64,000 nt of DNA, from assembly GCA_017412705.1 (NCBI GenBank), contig JAFPWS010000059.1:62001-126000 (forward strand), read 5' to 3'. Positions within the stretch are counted from its first letter, which is position 1. Every line of letters begins with the position of its first letter. Below the pieces are notes generated by a model that saw only the letters and a list, made by a program, of their open reading frames with translations, had not been told where the DNA came from and searched no databases. The position numbers and the translations under genes are program-made. The stretch is from Prevotella sp. Its GTDB lineage: Bacteria; Bacteroidota; Bacteroidia; Bacteroidales; Bacteroidaceae. Below are positions 34,577 to 43,943 of the stretch, piece by piece.

Positions 34577-36130
34577 ATGAAGAATAACATCAAGATAATA
34601 GGAGCGTTGCTCCTGACACTGGCCGTCAGCGCGTGCCACAAGGATGCTGACACGCTGGTGAACTATGCCTACGCCGACAATCTGTCGTTCAGTGAGGCCC
34701 AGCAAAGCTATGCCGGCAAGTTCCGTGTATTCTGGAACGCCATGAACCAAAACTACACCCTCTGGGACTATGAGGGCGAGAACGGGCTGGACTGGGATGC
34801 CGTCTACGACGAGTACCTGCCGAAGTTCGAGGCTCTCGACGAGCCCGACACCGAGGTGACCGACTCGGCGCTCAAGGCCCTGATGACCGAGATGGTCGCC
34901 CCGCTGCACGACGGTCACATGTATGTAGAGTTTGTGAACCATCAGACCAAGAATTCTATCATCGTGTCGCCGAGTGAAGGTCGTAACGGCAAACGCGCCG
35001 ATGTCGAGGAACTCAAAGGATTCCGACCCTCTATATACGAATACTATCTGAAAAACCTGCTGAAGCGATATATGAGCTACGACGCCACCGTGGCTGGTCA
35101 GCTGCGCAACATGTTGGCGAAGCCCGGCATCGGCTTCCAATGGGTGCGCACCCGCATGGCGGAGCTTGAGGCCAAGAGCAGTCTCACCGAGAGCGAGGTC
35201 ATCCAGTATGAGGGCCTCAGCAAACTCAGCAAAGCGATGGCAAAACTCGTCAGCCTGCCGATTAACGGGGAGTGGCTGGGCAACTTCAACTCGCTCGTAC
35301 AGCAGTACAGCTACCTGAACGTGCCCTTCCTGGAGCAGATTGACCCCCGCTTCGCAGACAACGGCATCAAACTCGAGTTTGCACAGACCAACGACGACAT
35401 TGTCTATCTGCAAATCAGCGAGTTCGCACTCTCCGTCTACCTCGAAGACGATTTCTTCAACGAAGAGCTGGGCGGCAACAACCGTAACAGTGAAATCCGG
35501 CAGCATGTCGTAAAGATATGGCAGGCATGGTTCGACACCATCCAGGACCTCCATAAGGGCGGACGCCTCAAAGGTGTCGTCATCGACGTGCGCAGCAATC
35601 CCGGCGGATACATGAACGATGCCAACTATGTGCTCGGCGCACTGATCCCGTCGGGCGGACTGCAATACGGTTGGTCACGCTACAAGCGCGGTGTGGGCCG
35701 CTACGACTACTCGCCGTTAACGCCCAAGTATATGTTCACGATGGATGAGCCGCACGAAATCATCGACGACTGCCCCATCGTCGTGCTGGCCAATGCCGCG
35801 TCTGTCAGCATGGCGGAAATGACATCGCTCAGCGCGCAACAACTTGAGAACGGCACCGTCATCGGCCGGAAGACCTTCGGCGGACTGTGCGGACTGACCG
35901 GCAACAGCAGCAACTCAGACAACTACTCAGGCCACATCGGCGTGAAAGGCACAACCCCCGTCTATGTCTACATGCCTACGGAGTGTATCCTCAACATGGA
36001 CAAGAAGCCCCTCGAAGGCATCGGCGTGACACCCAACATCGAGGTGGCCTTCGACCCCGATGAGTATGAAACCAACGGCAACGACACGCAGATAGACCGT
36101 GCCCTGCAGTTCATCCGGACGGGAAATTAA
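34577..36130 (+). CDS. S41-family peptidase lipoprotein (C-terminal processing type)
   Basis: A 517-residue lipoprotein (signal MKNNIKIIGALLLTLAVSAC). The start at 34577 is chosen because the open frame further upstream overlaps the barrel gene out of phase with any signal sequence. The S41 core has VVIDVRSNPGGYMNDANYVL, and the nucleophile Ser lies in ANAASVSMAEMTSL, followed by NGTVIGRKTFGG. LEGIGVTPNIEV is the usual closing motif. It probably cleaves periplasmic or surface peptides. Together with the next gene, it suggests peptide processing tied to the preceding receptor. Confidence 0.86.
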   Translation: MKNNIKIIGALLLTLAVSACHKDADTLVNYAYADNLSFSEAQQSYAGKFRVFWNAMNQNYTLWDYEGENGLDWDAVYDEYLPKFEALDEPDTEVTDSALKALMTEMVAPLHDGHMYVEFVNHQTKNSIIVSPSEGRNGKRADVEELKGFRPSIYEYYLKNLLKRYMSYDATVAGQLRNMLAKPGIGFQWVRTRMAELEAKSSLTESEVIQYEGLSKLSKAMAKLVSLPINGEWLGNFNSLVQQYSYLNVPFLEQIDPRFADNGIKLEFAQTNDDIVYLQISEFALSVYLEDDFFNEELGGNNRNSEIRQHVVKIWQAWFDTIQDLHKGGRLKGVVIDVRSNPGGYMNDANYVLGALIPSGGLQYGWSRYKRGVGRYDYSPLTPKYMFTMDEPHEIIDDCPIVVLANAASVSMAEMTSLSAQQLENGTVIGRKTFGGLCGLTGNSSNSDNYSGHIGVKGTTPVYVYMPTECILNMDKKPLEGIGVTPNIEVAFDPDEYETNGNDTQIDRALQFIRTGN

Positions 36131-36172
36131 CAGTAAACAGTAACAAACAGCAATTTATACATGACATACAGT

Positions 36173-37831
36173 ATGAAAACAATAAACATACACAGCCTCA
36201 TGGGAGTCTTGCTCCTGGCTGGCATCATGCTCACAGGCTGCACCAAAGACAACACCATGGACGAAATCGTCAAGCCTGCCGAGCAGGAGAAAACCACTGA
36301 TGACTTCATCGAGGCCCTGAAAGCCATCGACGGAGTGCGCGACGTAGTGGCGAAGACCACCTCGTCGGGCGAGGAAACCGTCTACTATTTCTACTTCCGC
36401 CAGCCCATCAACCACGCGAACCCCGATGCCGGCACCTTCGACCAGCAGGTGGCCATCAGCTTCAAGGGCTACGACAAGGACGTGGTGCTCCACACCCACG
36501 GCTACACTATTTACGACATCAGCAAATTCTATCGCGACGATCTCTCCACACACCTGGGAGCCAACCAGGTGAACGTGGAGCACCGCTACTTCGGCAACTC
36601 GCTGCCCGAGCCGGCCGACAACCCCAGCTACACCTACTTCAACGCCGAGCAGGAGGCCTACGACCTGCACGCCATCGTGCAGATGCTGAAGAAAAACCTC
36701 TTCAAAACCGGCAAGTGGGCCAGCACCGGCACCAGCAAGGACGGCATCACCTCTGCCCTCTATGCCTACTACAGCGACCAGAACGGATGGAACGACATCG
36801 ACCTCTTCGTGCCCTTCTGTGCGCCCTTCCTGCCTGGCAGCACCGCTGCCGACGGCACCTTCACGTGTATGGACACCCGCATAGGCAACTATCAGGACCA
36901 AGTGTGCGGCACGGGCTATGCCGCCGGATCCCCCGAGGCTATTGCCTGCCAGCGGCTGCACGACATCCCCTATTATATATGCACCAACAAGACATTGCGC
37001 GATGCCTGCAACAAATACACTCTCGCATCAGATCCCACCAGCTATCGCAAGATATTGGACCAGTACAACCAGCATAGCCCCATGAGCACGGGCGACCTGG
37101 AGAAAGACATCACAGCCCTGACTATTTCCACATACGTCGGCAATCTGTTCTCCAAGTTCTCCTACGTACAGTTCCCCCTGTGGGTTAAACTGGTGCCCGA
37201 CCCTGCCAAGGCCATCACCGACGAGGAAGAGCGGGGTAACCTGCTCACCTTCATCACCATGGACCACGAAATCCTCTTTGACTCGCTGAAAGTCCTGAAT
37301 GGTGCTAATGTTGATGATGATACTGAGGGAACAGAGACCAGAAGCGCGCAGGACGTGCTGAGCGTGCTGAACGACAGGTACGCACGATTCTGGAAATACA
37401 TCAACGACTTGCGTGGTGATAATAGCTATCCCTACCTCATTCAGGCATTCAAAGAGCTGGGAGCTTCCGAGTATGCTTTCCTGCACGTCGACGGCACATT
37501 CCTGACCCCGACTCAGGTGCGCGATGTCAACGAAATCTTCTCCGTGCAGCATCAGTTTAGCGGCATCTTCCGCCAGGACGAAGGCGCCCTCATGCGCAAT
37601 TTTCGCCAGTGGGTAGCCACAGAGTCGACACAGAACATCGTCTTCGTCTATGCCTACAACGACCCGTGGACTGGCGGACGCCCGGACGAAACAGCCATCA
37701 GTCAGAATCCGAAGACTGTGATGGTCATCGACCCCATATCCGTGCATAATGACTTCTTCCTCAACTCAAGCTATTACACCCCGCAGACCAAGAAAGTCAT
37801 CGTCGATGCTGTCAACAAGTACATGAAGTAA
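36173..37831 (+). CDS. S37/S28-like serine peptidase lipoprotein
   Basis: A 552-residue lipoprotein (signal with lipobox LTGCTKDN). The alpha/beta-hydrolase core has VVLHTHGYTIYD, VNVEHRYFGNSLPEPA and the nucleophile elbow STGTSKDGITSALYAY, where the usual G-x-S-x-G is GTSKDG, as in PS-10-type tripeptidyl aminopeptidases (S37). The likely catalytic Asp and His lie in YNDPWTGG and SVHNDFF near the C-terminus. ATG at 36161 is an alternative start four codons earlier. Predicted to trim oligopeptides at the surface or in the periplasm, next to an S41 peptidase. Confidence 0.78.
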   Translation: MKTINIHSLMGVLLLAGIMLTGCTKDNTMDEIVKPAEQEKTTDDFIEALKAIDGVRDVVAKTTSSGEETVYYFYFRQPINHANPDAGTFDQQVAISFKGYDKDVVLHTHGYTIYDISKFYRDDLSTHLGANQVNVEHRYFGNSLPEPADNPSYTYFNAEQEAYDLHAIVQMLKKNLFKTGKWASTGTSKDGITSALYAYYSDQNGWNDIDLFVPFCAPFLPGSTAADGTFTCMDTRIGNYQDQVCGTGYAAGSPEAIACQRLHDIPYYICTNKTLRDACNKYTLASDPTSYRKILDQYNQHSPMSTGDLEKDITALTISTYVGNLFSKFSYVQFPLWVKLVPDPAKAITDEEERGNLLTFITMDHEILFDSLKVLNGANVDDDTEGTETRSAQDVLSVLNDRYARFWKYINDLRGDNSYPYLIQAFKELGASEYAFLHVDGTFLTPTQVRDVNEIFSVQHQFSGIFRQDEGALMRNFRQWVATESTQNIVFVYAYNDPWTGGRPDETAISQNPKTVMVIDPISVHNDFFLNSSYYTPQTKKVIVDAVNKYMK

Positions 37832-37862
37832 CATTATCGCGAGCAGCGACAATTATCAAAAG

Positions 37863-37902
37863 GAAGAGCCCTGAAAGCCAGCAACGGTTTTCAGGGCTCT
37901 TC
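37863..37902. terminator. Strong rho-independent terminator
   Basis: Perfect 14-bp stem: gaagagccctgaaa (37863-37876) with tttcagggctcttc (37889-37902), with A and T runs outside the stem. It closes the peptidase unit and can also serve the convergent cobW-like gene. Confidence 0.93.
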
Positions 37903-37956
37903 TTTTGAGGATTTGTCTGGAACTTTCAAGTGTTATGACACACCCGTTCTGCTTTT

Positions 37957-39177
37957 TCAGGCCAGACAGAAATCCAGGTCCTTGGTAATCTGCTCCTTGT
38001 CGAGGTGCTGTCCGATGAAGACGAGCTTCTGCATGCGGTCGCCGTACTGGTCGTCCCAGTCCTTACGCAGCTGGGGGTTCATGGCCATCATGTTGGCCAG
38101 CTCGTCATTGGGCATGGTGGCGTACCACTGGCCGGCATTGCGCAGCGACACCTGGCGGCCTGCCTGCTCGAAGACGTAGCAGACGTCCTCCTCGCCCTTG
38201 AAGTAGCAGACGCCCTTGGCACGGATGACGCTCTTGGGCCACTTGCGGGCCACGAACTCGTCGAAGAGGCTGAGGTTCAGCGGTCGGCGGGCGTAGTAGA
38301 CGAAGGTGCCGATGCCATATTCCTCGGCCTCGCCCTCGTCGTGATGGTGGTGGTGATGCTCATGGTCATGGTGGTGGTGATGGTGGTCGTCGTCATCGTC
38401 GTGATGATGGTGATGGTGGTCGTCGTCATCGTCGTCATCGTCGTGGTCCCCCTCCAACTCCTGAATCCAGGCGGCAGAGGTGGCCACCTCCTCGAAGTTG
38501 AACTTCTCGGTGTTGACCAGCTTCTCCATCGGGACGTCGCAATAGTCGCACTCTATGATGTCGGCCTTGGGCTGGATGGCACGGATAATGCGGCGCACCT
38601 CGGCCAGCTCATCCCCGGACACCTCGGAGGCCTTGTTCAGCAAGATGGTGTTGCAGAACTCAATCTGCTGGATGACCAGGTTCTCGATGTCCTCCTCGTC
38701 GATGTCCTTGCGCAGCAGGTCGTTGCCGCCCTTGAACTCGTCGCGCATACGCAGGGCGTCGACGACGGTGACGATGCTGTCGAGCATCAGGTAGCCGTCC
38801 TTGACATACTCCGGTCCTAACGAGGGGATGCCGACGATGGTCTGTGCAATGGGGCCCGGCTCGCAGATGCCGCTGGCCTCGATGACGATGTAGTCGAAGC
38901 GGTGCATGGCGAGGATGTCCTGCAGCTGCTTGACGAGGTCCATCTTCAGCGTACAGCAGATGCAACCGTTCTGCAGGGCCACGAGCGAGTCGTCCTGCTG
39001 GCCTACGACACCACCCTTCTCAATGAGGTCGGCGTCGATGTTCACCTCGCCGATGTCGTTGACGATGACGGCAAACTTGATGCCCTGCCGGTTCTGCAGG
39101 ATACGGTTCAGCAGGGTGGTCTTACCGCTGCCTAAGTAACCCGTAAGCAGCAGGACGGGAATGTTCTTGATAGTCAT
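37957..39177 (-). CDS. CobW/COG0523 GTP-dependent metal chaperone with His/Asp-rich tract
   Basis: A 406-residue cytoplasmic G3E GTPase that delivers a divalent metal. The Walker A box is LLTGYLGSGKTTLLNRIL, the metal-binding CxCC is NGCICCTLK, and the Walker B region is EASGICEPGP. A long stretch (about residues 245-285) is almost only His and Asp, in blocks of six to eight, and is a likely zinc, nickel or cobalt store. The CobW C-terminal domain follows. The start at 39177 matches the conserved MTIKNIPVLLLTGYLGSGK; longer versions run into the promoter. Metal identity is not readable, and no zinc-uptake regulator site was recognised. Confidence 0.9.
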   Translation of the reverse strand: MTIKNIPVLLLTGYLGSGKTTLLNRILQNRQGIKFAVIVNDIGEVNIDADLIEKGGVVGQQDDSLVALQNGCICCTLKMDLVKQLQDILAMHRFDYIVIEASGICEPGPIAQTIVGIPSLGPEYVKDGYLMLDSIVTVVDALRMRDEFKGGNDLLRKDIDEEDIENLVIQQIEFCNTILLNKASEVSGDELAEVRRIIRAIQPKADIIECDYCDVPMEKLVNTEKFNFEEVATSAAWIQELEGDHDDDDDDDDHHHHHHDDDDDHHHHHHDHEHHHHHHDEGEAEEYGIGTFVYYARRPLNLSLFDEFVARKWPKSVIRAKGVCYFKGEEDVCYVFEQAGRQVSLRNAGQWYATMPNDELANMMAMNPQLRKDWDDQYGDRMQKLVFIGQHLDKEQITKDLDFCLA

Positions 39178-39207
39178 ACCGAATGTTCTCCTTATTGTTT
39201 TTGGCGT

Positions 39208-39216
39208 GCAAAGGTA
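39208..39216 (-). promoter_or_regulatory. -7 box (TACCTTTGC) for the CobW-like gene
   Basis: Perfect minus-strand match 31 bp upstream of the start; divergent to the pgk promoter. Confidence 0.78.
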
Positions 39217-39322
39217 CAAGTTTTCCGCGACTTTTGCAAACTCAGCCTTACATTATTAAATATACTTAGCAAAAAAACGCTAAATGTTCCATGTTACGTG
39301 TTCAACGTTCGATGTTTTTTCG

Positions 39323-39331
39323 TATCTTTGC
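39323..39331 (+). promoter_or_regulatory. -7 box (TATCTTTGC) for pgk
   Basis: Perfect TAnnTTTGC, 49 bp upstream of the pgk start. Confidence 0.8.
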
Positions 39332-39379
39332 ACAAGCTTTGAACGAACATTTCTTTTATCAAATAACAACAAAAGCATT

Positions 39380-40651
39380 ATGACTATCAACGAAATGAAC
39401 TTTGCCGGTAAGAAGGCAATCGTACGTGTAGACTTCAACGTACCCTTAGACGAGAATGGTAAGATAACCGACGACACCCGCATCCGCGGTGCGCTGCCCA
39501 CGCTGAAGAAGATTCTGGCCGACGGCGGTGCCACGATCATCATGTCGCACATGGGCAAGCCCAAAGGAAAGGTGGACATGAAGAAGTCATTAGGTCAGAT
39601 TCGCGAGGCTGTCGAGAAGGCACTGGGTGTTCCCGTGGCTTTCGCTCCCGACTGCGCCAAGGCTCAGGACGCTGCCAAGGCCCTGAAGATGGGCGAGGCC
39701 CTGCTGTTGGAGAACCTGCGCTTCTATCCCGAGGAAGAGGGCAAGCCCGTAGGCGTCGAGAAGGGTACCCCCGAATACGACGAGGCCAAGAAGGCCATGA
39801 AGGCCAGCCAGAAGGAGTTCGCCAAGACATTAGCTTCTTACGCCGACTGCTACGTGATGGATGCCTTCGGTACCGCCCACCGCAAGCACGCCTCTACGGC
39901 TGTCATCGCCGACTACTTCGACGCCGACAACAAGATGCTCGGTCTGCTGATGGAGAAGGAGGTACAGGCTGTCGACAATGTCCTGTCGAACATTAAGCGC
40001 CCCTTCGTGGCCATCATGGGTGGTTCGAAGGTATCTTCTAAGATTGGCATCATCGAGAACCTGCTCGGCAAGGTGGACAAGCTCATCCTCTGCGGTGGCA
40101 TGACCTACACCTTCGCAAAGGCTCACGACGGCGAGATTGGCAACTCCATCGTCGAGATGGACAAGCTGGACGTTGCCCTGGGTGTCGAGGCTCTGGCCAA
40201 GAAGAATGGCGTAGAGCTCGTGCTTGGCTCTGACTGCACAGCAACCAACGGTCTCGACTTCGGTACCATGACTGTTAAGCCTGGCTCAGAGATTATCAAC
40301 TGCCCCAGCAATAAGGTTCCCGCTGGTTTCGAGGGTGTTGATGCTGGTCCTGAGAGCCAGAAGGCATTTGCCGAGGCTATTAAGGGTGCCAAGACCATCC
40401 TGTGGAACGGTCCTGCTGGCGTCTTCGAGTGCGACGACTTCACTGCTGGTAGCCGCGCTATCGGTGAGGCTATTGCCAAGGCTACTGCTGAGGGTGCTTT
40501 CTCACTGATCGGTGGTGGTGACTCTGTAGCTTGTGTCAACAAGTTCGGTCTGGCCGACAAGGTGAGCTACATCTCCACTGGCGGCGGTGCCCTGCTCGAG
40601 GCTATCGAAGGTAAGGTGCTGCCTGGCGTAGCAGCTATCAAAGGAGAATAA
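39380..40651 (+). CDS. pgk: Phosphoglycerate kinase
   Basis: A 423-residue cytoplasmic glycolytic enzyme transferring phosphate from 1,3-bisphosphoglycerate to ADP. Family motifs are [89 protein letters not shown] and the hinge segment [13 protein letters not shown]. The start at 39380 gives [20 protein letters not shown]; the upstream in-frame codons belong to the leader. It has highly biased, GC-rich codon use, as for strongly expressed genes. A DUF3298 lipoprotein gene follows after 41 bp. Confidence 0.97.
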   Translation: MTINEMNFAGKKAIVRVDFNVPLDENGKITDDTRIRGALPTLKKILADGGATIIMSHMGKPKGKVDMKKSLGQIREAVEKALGVPVAFAPDCAKAQDAAKALKMGEALLLENLRFYPEEEGKPVGVEKGTPEYDEAKKAMKASQKEFAKTLASYADCYVMDAFGTAHRKHASTAVIADYFDADNKMLGLLMEKEVQAVDNVLSNIKRPFVAIMGGSKVSSKIGIIENLLGKVDKLILCGGMTYTFAKAHDGEIGNSIVEMDKLDVALGVEALAKKNGVELVLGSDCTATNGLDFGTMTVKPGSEIINCPSNKVPAGFEGVDAGPESQKAFAEAIKGAKTILWNGPAGVFECDDFTAGSRAIGEAIAKATAEGAFSLIGGGDSVACVNKFGLADKVSYISTGGGALLEAIEGKVLPGVAAIKGE

Positions 40652-40692
40652 TCCTTTGTAAAGTGCATAGAATGCAACTTTAAAAGTGAATA

Positions 40693-41607
40693 ATGAAGAC
40701 ATTTTATATCACAATCATGGTGGCCGCAATGCTTTCAGCATGCGGCCATCGTGCTTCTCAGCAGAATGCTGAAGGCGCTGTAGAATCAGAGAACTCAGAA
40801 CTCTCCAAGGGTGCTGAGTTTACTACTGACAGCATTGGACTGGAGCGCGAAGACTCCATGGTCAGCATCAAGGTCAGCATCGACTGGCCCACAGGTAGCA
40901 ACCAGCCACTGGTGAGCAATATTCGCCAATACATCTGCGAGGAGCTCGCCACTAGCATCGACCAGGAGAGCAAGCCTGAGGTAAAGCTTTTCGACGATGG
41001 CAAGACCGCTGTCGAGGCAACGGTGAAGAGGCAGTACGACGACCTGGCAGGCATGTGGAAGGAGTCGAAGGAGAACGGTATGCCTATGGACATGACCTAC
41101 TCGTACTTCCTGCATGTCTTCAAGATGGAGGAGACAGAGCGTTACATCACCTATCTGAGTAAATCGGAAGGATTCCTGGGTGGCGCCCACGGCTATGCCA
41201 CCGCAACGGGCATCACGTTCAGCAAAAAAGACGGCAGGCGCATTGGCTACCAGACGGAGTACAACCGCGAGAAGGATACCTTTGAGATGAAATACCAGAC
41301 GCTGTTCAGCAATCCCAAGGCCGACGGGCTGGCACAGCTGATCAAGGAAGGCGTGCGCAGCTATTTCCAGGAGTTTGACACGGAGGAAACTACTGACGAG
41401 CAGCTGAAGGACATGCTTATCGGGGTAGACGACATCAACAAGATTCCCCTTCCCGTCAATTCGCCCCTCTTCACAAAGGAAGGCCTCAGCTTCACCTATC
41501 AGCAGTACGAGATTGCCCCCTATGCAGCAGGGATGATCAACTTTGACATCCCCTACGAAAAGGTCAAGCCCTTCCTGACAGAAGAGGCCGCTGACATGAT
41601 AAAATAA
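40693..41607 (+). CDS. DUF3298/RsiV-like lipoprotein
   Basis: A 304-residue lipoprotein (signal MKTFYITIMVAAMLSACGHR). The C-terminal DUF3298 region is visible in GGAHGYATATGITFSKKDGR, LPVNSPLFTKEGLSFTYQQY and EIAPYAAGMINFDIPYEKVK. In Gram-positives related domains sense lysozyme (RsiV); in Bacteroidetes the role is not known. No own promoter box is seen, so it may be transcribed from pgk. Confidence 0.85.
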   Translation: MKTFYITIMVAAMLSACGHRASQQNAEGAVESENSELSKGAEFTTDSIGLEREDSMVSIKVSIDWPTGSNQPLVSNIRQYICEELATSIDQESKPEVKLFDDGKTAVEATVKRQYDDLAGMWKESKENGMPMDMTYSYFLHVFKMEETERYITYLSKSEGFLGGAHGYATATGITFSKKDGRRIGYQTEYNREKDTFEMKYQTLFSNPKADGLAQLIKEGVRSYFQEFDTEETTDEQLKDMLIGVDDINKIPLPVNSPLFTKEGLSFTYQQYEIAPYAAGMINFDIPYEKVKPFLTEEAADMIK

Positions 41608-41608
41608 A

Positions 41609-41643
41609 TTGCAACGCCACACTCATACCTTCAGGTGTGAGAA
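41609..41643 (-). repeat. Intergenic copy of the GTGTGGCGTTGCAA hairpin repeat
   Basis: On the minus strand: ttctcacacc-tgaa-ggtatgag followed by tgtggcgttgcaa. Same hairpin-plus-tail design as the in-frame copies in the TonB gene, here right after a stop codon. Confidence 0.8.
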
Positions 41644-41695
41644 CGATTACGTTTAATATTTCATAATTCCCCGCTCACTATTCACAAATAATTCG

Positions 41696-41704
41696 TACCT
41701 TTGC
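41696..41704 (+). promoter_or_regulatory. -7 box (TACCTTTGC) for the 82-aa protein
   Basis: Perfect match, 28 bp upstream of the ATG at 41733. Confidence 0.82.
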
Positions 41705-41732
41705 ATCAGGAAACTATTTAAAACTAAAGAAT

Positions 41733-41981
41733 ATGAAGACATTTGTAATTGGAGACCGCACCAAGGATGAGTACATCTCCGTATTAGACAGAGAGAACAA
41801 GAAACTCGAGTTCACCAACCACCTCGCATCAGCCAAGGAGTTCAGAGGCTTTGAAGACACCAAGGCCGAGCTGAAGGCACTGCAGGAAGAGACGGGCTAC
41901 TTCCAGGACCTGCAGGTGTACATCAAGGACGAGGACAACAAGGCCCACCGTCCTGACGAGCGCGACATGATGCCATGGTAA
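41733..41981 (+). CDS. Small acidic hypothetical protein (82 aa)
   Basis: A short charged protein with no signal peptide. It begins MKTFVIGDRTKDEYISVLD and ends DERDMMPW. It is predicted to be mostly helical (ASAKEFRGFEDTKAELKALQ). It has a perfect -7 promoter box, a plausible leader, and codon use like its neighbours, so it is likely a real gene. I recognise no family. The following aldo-keto reductase starts 22 bp later and may share its transcript. Confidence 0.75.
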   Translation: MKTFVIGDRTKDEYISVLDRENKKLEFTNHLASAKEFRGFEDTKAELKALQEETGYFQDLQVYIKDEDNKAHRPDERDMMPW

Positions 41982-42003
41982 GAGACTAACCACCGTTCAG
42001 AAA

Positions 42004-42951
42004 ATGAACTATCGTCAATTAGGAAAGACAGGAATGAAGGTGTCGGAGCTGGGCTTCGGCGCCTCTTCTTTGGGTGGGGTATTCCACTCATTCAACGAGA
42101 ACCGGGGCATCGACGCCGTCTTTGCCGCCGTAGATGCCGGCATCAACATCATCGACGTATCGCCCTACTACGGCCACTACAAGGCCGAGACAGTATTAGG
42201 CAAGGCGCTGAAGGACATTCCCCGCGACAAGTTCTACCTGTCGACCAAGGTGGGTCGCTACGGCAAGGACGGCGTGAACACGTGGGACTACTCGGCCCGT
42301 CGCGCCAAGGAGAGCGTCTACGAGAGCTTAGAGCGTCTGCACATCGACTATATCGACATCATCAACGTGCACGACATCGAGTTCCAGGGACGCATGGAGG
42401 GCGGACTGCAGAAGGTCGTCGACGAGACCCTTCCCGCTCTGCACGAGCTGAAGAAGGAAGGCGTGGTGCGCCATGTGGGCATTACCGACCTGCAGTTAGA
42501 GAACCTGCGCTGGGTCATAGAGCATGCAGAGGTCGGCACCGTCGAGAGCGTGATGAACTTCTGCCACTACTGCCTGTGCGACGACAAGTTAGTGGACTTC
42601 ATGGATTTCTTCGACGAGCGCGGCATCGGTGTGCTGTCGGCATCGCCCTTCTCCATGGGATTGCTGACGGAGCGCGGCGTACCCGACTGGCATCCCGCTC
42701 CCAAGCCGTTGGTGGAGGCCTGTCGCCAGGCCGCCGAACACTGCAAGGCAAAGGGCTACCCCATCGAGAAGCTGGCCATGCAGTTCGCTTGCTCCAATCC
42801 GCGTATTGCCTCGACCGTCTTCAGTACCACGCGTCCTGAAGCCATCAAGACGAACATCGCCTATATCGAGGAGCCAATGGACGAGCAGCTGGTCCGTGAA
42901 GTGCGCGACATCATCGGCGACCAGCAGCGCGTCAGCTGGGCGAACACGTGA
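42004..42951 (+). CDS. Aldo-keto reductase, L-galactose/L-fucose dehydrogenase-like
   Basis: A 315-residue cytoplasmic NAD(P)-dependent oxidoreductase. It opens with MNYRQLGKTGMKVSELGFGA and has the catalytic Asp and Tyr in NIIDVSPYYGHYKAE, the Lys in FYLSTKVGRYG, and His in INVHDIEF. The family next to plant L-galactose dehydrogenase shares the ARRAKESVYESLERLHIDYI segment. It is followed by a lactonase-like amidohydrolase and a zinc alcohol dehydrogenase, which fits oxidation of an L-sugar to lactone, acid and keto-acid. The exact sugar is inferred. Confidence 0.82.
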   Translation: MNYRQLGKTGMKVSELGFGASSLGGVFHSFNENRGIDAVFAAVDAGINIIDVSPYYGHYKAETVLGKALKDIPRDKFYLSTKVGRYGKDGVNTWDYSARRAKESVYESLERLHIDYIDIINVHDIEFQGRMEGGLQKVVDETLPALHELKKEGVVRHVGITDLQLENLRWVIEHAEVGTVESVMNFCHYCLCDDKLVDFMDFFDERGIGVLSASPFSMGLLTERGVPDWHPAPKPLVEACRQAAEHCKAKGYPIEKLAMQFACSNPRIASTVFSTTRPEAIKTNIAYIEEPMDEQLVREVRDIIGDQQRVSWANT

Positions 42952-42990
42952 TATCGATATAACGAAATATCGAAATATCGAAATATCGAC
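42952..42990. repeat. ATATCGAA tandem/palindromic repeat after the AKR gene
   Basis: Begins tatcgatataacg and continues with aaatatcg units repeated three times. Starts directly after the stop codon, as at 14401-14432 and 57547-57566. Confidence 0.75.
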
Positions 42991-42999
42991 ACGACGACA

Positions 43000-43932
43000 A
43001 TGACGACAATAAAGACAATAAAGATTATCGACGCACATGCGCACCTGTGGCTCCAACAGGAGACGGTGGTGAACGGTCTGGCCATTCACCAGCACCCGTG
43101 GAACCGCAGCCGGTCGGAATTCCTGGGCAATCCCGACGTGCAGATGCTGCCACCGTTCATGATTGACGGGAAGAACTCGGCAGAGGTGTTCCTCTCGAAC
43201 ATGGATTATGCGCAGGTCAGCGCGGCCGTCATCACGCAGGAGTTCATCGACGGCCTGCAGAACGAATACCTGGAAGAGGTCAGCCAGCGCTATCCCGACC
43301 GCTTCTTCTGCTTCGGCATGCCCGAATGGCGGAAGGAGGGGTATTACAACGAGGGAAGAACCCTCATCCACAGAGGCTTTCGCGGGCTGAAGATTCCTGC
43401 AGCCCGTCTGCCGAAGGACTTCCTGGAGCAAGACGAGCTGCGGCGCCTGCTGCGGCTGATGGAGGACAACGGCATCATCCTCGGCATCGAGCTGCACGAC
43501 GGCGATGCGCAGACGGGCATGATGGAAGAGCTTGTCAGCGACTTCCCCCGCCTGAAGATAGCCATCGGCCATTTCGGCATGGTGACACGCCCCGGCTGGC
43601 TGAGCCAGATACGACTGGCACGCCATGAGAATGTCTATGTGGAGAGTGGCGGCATCACGTGGCTCTTCAACGACGAGTTCTATCCCTTCCCCTCTGCCGT
43701 CAAGGCCATCAAGGAGGCTGCCGACGAGGTAGGCATGGAGAAGCTGATGTGGGGTTCGGACTATCCGCGCACCATCACGGCTATCACCTACAAGATGTCG
43801 TATGACTTCGTCACCAAGTCAAAAGAACTGTCTGACGTGGAGAAGCAGCTCTTCCTTTGCGACAATGCCAAGCGGTTCTTCGGATTCGGAGAGTTGGCTG
43901 AACTGCCATACATAAAAAACATGAGCGAATAA
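43000..43932 (+). CDS. Amidohydrolase, L-fuconolactonase-like
   Basis: A 310-residue TIM-barrel hydrolase of the Amidohydro_2 group. The metal motif HxH is IIDAHAHLW; later ligands are in AIGHFGMVTRPGW and the catalytic Asp in MWGSDYPRTITAI. Lactonases of this group open sugar-1,4- or 1,5-lactones. It sits between an L-sugar dehydrogenase-like AKR and a zinc dehydrogenase, which supports a lactone substrate. It lies 48 bp after the AKR stop (the gap is repeat) and 11 bp before the next gene. Confidence 0.8.
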   Translation: MTTIKTIKIIDAHAHLWLQQETVVNGLAIHQHPWNRSRSEFLGNPDVQMLPPFMIDGKNSAEVFLSNMDYAQVSAAVITQEFIDGLQNEYLEEVSQRYPDRFFCFGMPEWRKEGYYNEGRTLIHRGFRGLKIPAARLPKDFLEQDELRRLLRLMEDNGIILGIELHDGDAQTGMMEELVSDFPRLKIAIGHFGMVTRPGWLSQIRLARHENVYVESGGITWLFNDEFYPFPSAVKAIKEAADEVGMEKLMWGSDYPRTITAITYKMSYDFVTKSKELSDVEKQLFLCDNAKRFFGFGELAELPYIKNMSE

Positions 43933-43943
43933 ACAATAATGAG

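Noticed and set aside
36155..36961. Minus-strand ORF of 268 aa
   Set aside because: Antisense to the S37-like peptidase gene, whose lipobox and nucleophile elbow make the plus strand certain.
38005..38820. Plus-strand ORF of 271 aa with a Val/Met-rich tract
   Set aside because: It is the complement of the His/Asp tract of the CobW-like gene.
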